In this document: positions 58,054 through 64,000 of the stretch, one piece after another
How the letters are laid out: the number at the start of each line of letters is the position of its first letter
Numbering within the stretch: position 1 is the stretch's first letter
Assembly: GCA_033032175.1 (NCBI GenBank)
Contig: CM065318.1
Location: forward strand, 806,001-870,000
Direction: 5' to 3'
DNA length: 64,000 bases
Source: Saturnia japonica
Taxonomy: Eukaryota > Arthropoda > Insecta > Lepidoptera > Saturniidae
Position numbers and translations under genes: made by a program
Notes under the pieces: model-generated
The model's input: the letters and a program-made list of their open reading frames with translations, nothing else
Database searches by the model: none
What the model was told of the DNA's origin: nothing

Positions 58054-58750
58054 GTAAATAATATTTATATGTATTACATTTCTTCTCCTCCATTCGAAAG
58101 TTCAATTTTGAGCGTCGTAATGCCCCTTGTCCTTCTCGCGACAGAGCAGCTTCGACTTTTCGCAGTCTTTAGCGTTGTTAAGTGCCTCTGCGAACTTTGT
58201 GTCTTGTTGTTTACAAACTTGGTCGGACTACCTTATCGGGTTGCGTTCCCTTGGCGTCCTTCCTTTGCGTTTTCCCGTTAGTATCAATTTTTTTAGATTT
58301 TCGAAGGTCCTTCGAGCTATATGGCCTAAGTATTGCAGCACTCTCTGGACGTTTGTCTTTTTAACATTTAAAAAAAAATTGGTTGCCTGTAAAGTCGGTA
58401 TACGGGCGAAAGTTTTACGTGACAACGACTTTATGTCTGTCTCTCTCGCTCTTAGGCGGGCTAACCATGCCCGAGTGGAAGGGACGCGTGCCTCTCACTC
58501 GCTCTCATTGTGAGCGCATAACGTGAGCGGAGCGTAACGCAGTTTCTTGAAGTGTCACCCGGCAAACCAATTTATAAGACGTTGTCACGTCAAAATGTCG
58601 AGAATTTTAGTTTGAACTTTTGTTACCTATTAATACTATAAAGCTCAAGAAAACTGAACGCACTAATCTTGAGAACTGTCAGATTATTATTATTTTATAG
58701 CCTACCTATACCGACCTGCCACCACCTAACTACATATAGGACCGCTTCGT
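58054..58750. other. EcKL-4 intron region, moderately GC-rich part, unassigned
   Basis: 58080-58560 has overlapping frames on both strands without a domain. It ends with ctctcactcgctctcattgtgagcgc and related wording, which looks like repeat sequence. No gene is supported. Confidence 0.3.
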
Positions 58751-59146
58751 ACGCTAGGGTTGCAAAAAATCCGTTTTTTTTCTATAATGAAAAAACATTG
58801 AAAAAAAACTTGTTTTTTTTCTGGAGCATGTTTTTTTAGGAGTACAGAGTTCAACATTTTTAAGGAAGTTTACGTTAAAGATAAGTTCATATTATAGTCT
58901 TGTTTATTTTTAAACCTACCATAATTTTTTGGTTGAATATTACGAAGCTTTCAATAATTGGCAACATTTAAAAAGATTCGCACGGGGGAATCCCCATTCG
59001 GTTTATGTTTGTTTGAAGTATGGACGCAGTTGACAGACCGCCTTTGAAGCTTGAGTGATACAGAGAGAGTACAATATCAGATTTATTTAGTTTTGTGTGG
59101 CTTTGTGCTATTCAAAGTGTTGTATAAATATTCATTGTAAATTAAT

Positions 59147-61538
59147 ATGCCGAAACGAGTCGGTTCAGGCCGAAAGCAATCGGTCGTCGCAAATGTTTTT
59201 AATGATATTATTTCAAATTCAAAAAATCCCAAAACAGAATGTACATTCTGCTCAAAACACGTTACTTAAAACCGGATAAGACTGTTAAAGCACATACAAA
59301 ACTGTAAAAGTGTCCAAACTCAATAAAAGAAAAATACGGAAAATCAACAAGATCGGTTCCTTATCCTCACTTAGAGAATATTCAAAAGCGTAAGTACATT
59401 TTCAATTTTATTGAACTATTTTAATTCAGAAACTAGCTGTGCCCTACGGTTTCACCCGTGTTAATTTTTTACGACAAACACCGCGCCGTCAACGCACCCG
59501 TGTAGGCAATTTTTTATACTTTGTGTAAATCTATCGACATTTTATGAGGAATAAATTAATTTTTCAAATTATAATTATAGCCTATGTTACTCGCTGGTAC
59601 TGGAGCCTTATATTGGTGAAAGAATTTTTAAAATCGATCCAGTAGTTTTTGAGTTTATCCATTACTTAAAACAACAAAGGCAGACAAAACAAACAAAAAA
59701 TAAAAAATGTTCTCTTCATAATCTTGCTATAGATTACATTTGATAGTTTAGTATTGATCTTATTTTTAGGGTTCCGACCGTATTCAATAAGAAACCTGCT
59801 TCGTTTCGTTCGCCATGTCTGTCTGTTTGTCTGTTTGTCTCTGGCTTATGCTTATCTCAGAGACTAGTACTAGAAAGCTGTAATTTTGCATAATATTTAC
59901 GCTGACAAAGTGGTAAAAAAATTCTAAATTTTAGAGAATCTACCCTTTCTTCATATGTATAATGGAGATGATTTTTTTGTTGTTGTTTATATGATGGTTG
60001 ATCCTTTTTTTTTCTAGATTTATCAAGCTCCAGCTCCAGCACTGCAAGTACTTTTAAGTCCGTCAAGTTGAAGACAACAGGTATTACAACATTTGTAGAC
60101 AAAATGAATCCAGAAGTTCAGGATAAGGCAGATGAACTTCTCAGCAGAGCAATTTATGCGAGCAGAGCACCCCTTAGCATGATATAATACAATCCTTGCT
60201 GGAAGGAATTCTTTTTGTTCCTTCGGCTCGCGTACAAAATACCCTCTAGACACATGTTGCCTGAACCGTTTTTGGAAAACGAATACAAGAAAGTGTCAAC
60301 GATGGTCGCAGAAGCAATTGCCGCTGCTGATTCAATTGGGTTGGCTGTAGATGACTGGAGCAACATTAGAAACGAACCTATTGTTAATTTTGTTGTTACA
60401 ACACCGAAACCATTCTTGTATAAAGTTCTACCGACAGGAAAATCATCTCACACTTCTGAATTCATGGCACAGGAAATTAGTCGTATAATTGAAGAAATTG
60501 GACAGCAAAAGGTATATGGCCTCGTGACCGACAATGCATCTAATATGAAGGCAACTTGGAAACTACTAGAAACAAAGTACGCAAAGACAAACTTATTCAC
60601 CTACGGATGCCTGGCACACTCTCTTCAATTAATATTTACTGATATAAAAACTTTGCCAAGCTTTAAGACCCTGACTGCTAATGCAGTAGCCTGTATTAAG
60701 GCTATTAAGAATTCTCACAAACTTAATACAGCCTTTATAGAAAAACAATCGATCACTAGCGTCAAAATAAGTCTTAAACTGCCCGTAAAAACTCGCTGGG
60801 GTTCCCTCTTTACTTGCTTGGAAAGTTTAAGAGAAAATAAACAAACTATCAGAGCTATCGCAATTGATGAGAATCTATCAGATGCTTTAAATAAAGTAAC
60901 CACAGTAAAAAGATGTATGTTAAGTGACGATTTTTGGGATAAAGTAACGGGATTCAGCAATTTACTGAAACCTATATCAGATACTATTAAAACTGTGGAA
61001 AGTGACACTCCACAGTTATCTTATGTTTTAGCTTTATTTAAATAAATTGAAGATTCAATAGAAAATATGTTGGACAAGACCCTGTAGTAAGATAATACTT
61101 AAACATAGGAAAGAATTCGCGATATACGACGTTCACAAAATTTGTAACTTATTAGATCCTCGTTTTAAAGGATGCGATTTTACACCAGAAGAAGAATCAA
61201 AATCGGTACAGAACAAATTTATAATGCTGCTGTAAAAATGCCAGTTGATGAGAATATTGTACTGACAGAGCTTGCAAATTATATTGCAAAGCAAGGTTTT
61301 TTCTCCAAAACATTTCTGTGGTCTTTTGTTTATATTGCTCACAATTTGAAATTGCAATCTCAAAAATTTTCACTTTTAGAACATAAAGAACAACCTGAAA
61401 AAGAAAATGTATCTGAAATTTTTGATATAGAGGAGACAGTCTTCTGTGAAAGTGTTATGTGAAAATTCCGACACTGAGAAGACTAGTGTAGGTAGTGACA
61501 CCGATACTGAAAGTGGTACTGACACAGACGAAGAATAA
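59147..61538 (+). pseudogene. hAT transposase 2 (BED zinc finger, DUF659-like core), interrupted
   Basis: The ATG at 59147 gives MPKRVGSGRKQSVVANVFN then ECTFCSKHV ... LKHIQNCK, a BED-type C-C-H-C finger with a stop inside. After an insertion of about 600 bases the core is open from 60215 to 61042: SIGLAVDDWSNIRNEPIVNF, KVYGLVTDNASNMKATWKLL (D-N pair), YGCLAHSLQLIFTDIKTLP, LPVKTRWGSLFTCLESL. A further piece at 61172-61462 reads to a Ser/Thr/Asp/Glu-rich end (about 61470-61538) that looks like a true C-terminus. Stops and frameshifts break it at about 60187, 61042 and 61460. Relatively young decay in the core. Confidence 0.8.
59435..59740 (+). repeat. interspersed repeat inside hAT-2
   Basis: Begins ctagctgtgccctacggttt and ends with aaatcgatccagtagttttt, then gcagacaaaacaaacaaaaa. 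Same repeat type as 12060-12420 and 53290-53690. It separates the BED finger from the core, so it inserted after the element. Confidence 0.5.
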
Positions 61539-61540
61539 AA

Positions 61541-62110
61541 TTTTGATGTAACTTATTGATTCGATTTTTAATTTAAGCAAAATGTAAAAAATCAGAAAAC
61601 ATACATACCTAAATAAAACATTTTACATAACTATTCGTACCACAGTCGATCTGCCATTGACCAGAGAGTATGTTGTTCTGTGGCTACTGACACTCGTAGG
61701 CGCTTGAGTCGCAAGTCAATGTATTATTACCTCTTACCTCGTAAAGTCACTACACTACAACCTATTTATTAGAGATGGGCGATTATAATGATTTACATAA
61801 TCGAGATATCTCGAGATATCTTCATAAATGAATGATTAAATTGGTAGCTTCATAATCGCCTACCGTTACTATTTATTGAGGAAGGTTCTTCTTCTTCTTC
61901 TTCCTAACTTGGCAACCTTCCCTCTTTAATGAAGACCATTACTGCCATTATCGAGTGAATTATACTGTCATATGTTATGACGAATAAGTATCCTAATAAG
62001 ATGGTGGCTCCCTTGTTAGAACTTTCTAGGAAGTTTTAGTGGGATCTCGGAATGAATGCTTTCAGCTTATATTTGTAATCCACCTCACTTATGTACAAAA
62101 ACCAAACTAT
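61541..62110. repeat. spacer with a nested inverted repeat (61778-61860)
   Basis: GGCGATTAT (61778-61786) and ATAATCGCC (61852-61860) are inverted partners. Between them is a perfect 16-bp palindrome GATATCTCGAGATATC (61805-61820). A (ttc)n run is at 61888-61902. Possibly a small foldback element; no gene. Confidence 0.5.
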
Positions 62111-62114
62111 ATCA

Positions 62115-63440
62115 CGCAAAACGCCAAAGTCAAACATAGTATATTAATTCAAAAATTGTCATCAATAGGCATTACCGGTAACCTAGTGAAATGGTGTAAA
62201 TCTTATCTATCCAAACGTAGGTCACAGGTAGTTGTTAATGGTTACACTTCCGAGCCATTCAATATCTATTCAGGAGTTCCACAAGGTTCAAACGTGGGTC
62301 CTATACTATTTAATATTTTCATTAATGATATCTGCTTGCAATTTGAGAATACGAAGTGTTATCTTTTTGCAGATGACCTTAAACTGCTTCGTCAGACCAA
62401 CTCGCCTAGTGACGTGTTGTTACTACAAAACGACTTAAACTCGTTGCTCAAATGGTGTGATGCAAACAAAATGGTTTTTTTATACTGACAAGTGCTATGT
62501 AACTCATTTCTCCCGCAATAAGTCATTTTTTAATCGTCAGTACTTTATAAATTTTAGGCCATTGTTAGCACTGAATAAAGTCCCCGATATCGGCATCCTT
62601 ATGGATACTGAATTGCGTTTCAATGTGCATATAGATAATATTGTTAACAGAGGGTTAAAAATTTTAGGCTTTGTATTGCGTAAAGATTTTAAGTCAGCAC
62701 ATACAAAGACTGTACTTTTTAACTGACTCGTACGTAGTGGTTTGGAATTTTGTAGTGTCGTATGAAACCCACATTATGATATTTATGTGAACAAGATAGA
62801 AAGGGTTCAAAAGAGGTTTTTGTGGCATTTGACATATAATTTACATTTAGGTAAAAAGCTGCTTACATACCAAGACATACTTCAGTATTATAATTTAAAT
62901 TCTTTAAAGGACCGCAGAGGGTTGCTCGATCTCACATTCTTGTACAAATTGATAAACGGAATCTTAGATGCACCTGAGTTACTGAGTAGAGTTAATATGA
63001 CCGTTCCTTTAAAACTGCCCAGAGCTTCTCGTTTTAACATTTTCGCAACTAATCATTACCGAACAAACTTGGGGCTTTTCTCTCCGTTGAATAGAATTGT
63101 TTCACGTTATAATTCCGAGTCTAAAAAGTCAGATCTAGACATCTTCGCGAATAGTCTTGAAAAGTATAAATCTATTTGTCTCTGTAAATAGATTACATTC
63201 ATATTTTAATTTGTTAAAGTTTAATTTTAAAGTACATATTTTGTTTTTTCTCTTATTGTATTACCAAATTCATTCCTGCTCTTTTTTAATTAATTATTAT
63301 AACTGCTCACCTGTGTAATCATGTCATAAACTCCTTTAATTAAGATTGCATTTGTTTAGAGTCTTTTTATGTTGGTAATTTTATAATTTGTCAAAATGTA
63401 ATTCTTGTTGGCGTTTTTATTATAAATAAATAAATATTGC
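62115..63440 (+). mobile_element. Jockey/CR1-type LINE, 5'-truncated, decayed
   Basis: Coding starts in mid palm (about 62120, KHSILIQKLSSIGITGNLVK), so the first catalytic Asp is lost. It continues SGVPQGSNVGPILFNIFIND, YLFADDLKLLRQ (62360-62395), with a frameshift at about 62465, then IGILMDTELRFNVHIDNIVN, a stop at 62725, and the C-terminus to 63191 (KIERVQKRFLWHLTYN ... FSPLNRIVSRYNSES). The 3' end has an ataaataaataaat tail at 63422-63437. It lies in the intron space of EcKL-4. Confidence 0.85.
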
Positions 63441-63809
63441 ATAATATAGGGTCAAATAAATGCACAGTATAACACTATGGAGAGAAGCAGTAACCATGGA
63501 CGTCAAACTTGAAGATATTTAATACGGAGAAACTGTGGAACACAGCTACTTAACTAATAATTTCTACATTTATTACAGATTTCAAATGTCAATTATTTTA
63601 ATTCAAGAAATTATTTTTATCATTTCAGAAACTACCTTAGGGAATTTTCGTAGGCGTTTTCCTGTTGCCCATAGTGATGATAGAAGAGAAAGTCGCACCC
63701 ATAATGGGTATAAAGATATTACAGCGTTTAAAATCAACAAGTTCGGGAACCTTTACCCTGAGAGAATAAACGGGATCCTAATGACTATGTAACATGGAAA
63801 GTTTTATAA

Positions 63810-64000
63810 ATATAATAAGAAATGTTCTTAAGTGATACTAGAGACCGCAAAGACCAGCAAATTATGTTAAAAAAATAAAAATCACATTTATATTTAGTAA
63901 AAGTATTGCTATTTTTGGTTTGAGCGAAAAATTCAAAAAGCGTATTATGTATACCAATGAAATTAAAATGGGACCACCCTTGAGGTGTCCCCATTGCAAC
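63810..64000 (+). repeat. 3' flank of EcKL-4 with a family H fragment at window end
   Basis: aatgaaattaaaatgggacc and cttgaggtgtcccc (63957-63993) correspond to 54690-54720 and 43870-43915. No gene. Cut by the window end. Confidence 0.45.

Larger units (their letters stand above)
58755..61540 (+). mobile_element. hAT-type transposon 2, right end not found
   Basis: A probable left terminus tagggttgcaaaaaat at 58755 is followed by T-rich sequence. A BED-finger start lies at 59147 and transposase coding extends to 61540. I see no matching right terminal repeat and no convincing 8-bp duplication. It carries an interspersed repeat at 59435-59740. Confidence 0.6.
57813..63809 (+). pseudogene. EcKL-4: EcKL pseudogene, relics of exons 2 and 3, exon 1 not found
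   Basis: The exon 2 relic (57813-58053) keeps the acceptor tgtttacag and donor acg|gtaaat. It is 241 instead of 231 bases, with a shifted frame and an in-frame TAG in the HHNS*LCLSMRRLELKPNE part. The exon 3 relic (63629-63809) keeps the atttcag acceptor and the FKINKFGNLYPERINGI reading, but is 181 instead of 186 bases and is frameshifted near its start and end. About 5.6 kb separate the relics, filled by hAT-2 and a LINE. No exon 1 was found between EcKL-3 and 57813. It is the most diverged of the four copies. Confidence 0.85.

Noticed and set aside
58746..61645. ttcgtac on both sides of hAT-2 as a target duplication
   Set aside because: Only 7 bases match and the right copy is not next to a terminal repeat.

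Overview
The window looks like AT-rich nuclear DNA from an insect, most likely a moth or butterfly. The reasons are GT-AG introns, a tandem cluster of CHK/ecdysteroid-kinase-like (EcKL, EcKinase family) genes, and a dense load of insect-type transposable elements: Jockey/CR1-type LINEs, BEL/Pao, mariner, hAT, a DD41D Tc1/mariner-like element, and a tRNA-derived SINE with a TATG tail. Species was not determined. I see no prokaryotic, viral, rRNA or CRISPR features.

Host genes. Four EcKL copies lie on the + strand with one shared three-exon structure. Copy 1 is cut by the window start (exon 2 at 1334-1564, exon 3 at 2370-2555). Copy 2 is complete (14848-19788; 252+77+61 = 390 aa). Copy 3 is complete (45787-51456; 390 aa). 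Copy 4 is a pseudogene (degraded exon 2 at 57813-58053, exon 3 at 63629-63809, no exon 1 found). In copies 2 and 3 the split kinase site is rebuilt by splicing: HGD...N ends exon 1 and LDYQ opens exon 2. A possible unrelated minus-strand gene start lies at 4667-4906.

Layout. 1-2940: 3' half of EcKL-1, with a ~1 kb DNA-transposon-like repeat (family A) in its intron. 4.6-5.0 kb: candidate minus-strand exons. 5.8-9.25 kb: decayed Jockey-type LINE (minus). 9.3-10.3 kb: inverted family A copy. 10.6-14.6 kb: repeats, including an intact DD41D transposon nested in an older repeat. 14.7-20.1 kb: EcKL-2, with a mariner in intron 1 that itself carries a LINE/SINE insertion. 20.2-26.2 kb: LINE fragments. 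26.3-38.5 kb: a deep nest in which a mariner gene was split by a hAT element (8-bp target duplication), which received a hairpin-rich insert, a 754-bp repeat, a BEL/Pao element and a degraded DDE transposon. 38.6-45.6 kb: repeats, including a TA-flanked transposon with its own nested LINE, and a ~107-bp tandem repeat. 45.7-51.5 kb: EcKL-3, with LINE debris in intron 1. 51.8-64 kb: gypsy gag fragment, SINE, degraded DDE element, hAT-2, a LINE, and EcKL-4 remnants.

The functional genes are the EcKL cluster, presumably small-molecule kinases acting on ecdysteroids or xenobiotics. Nearly everything else is mobile DNA in various stages of decay. The most notable items are a five-member hairpin array with co-varying stems (28437-28574), the target-duplication-proven nest, the intact DD41D element with a readable empty site, and a sequence-identical tract between EcKL-1 and EcKL-2 that suggests gene conversion.
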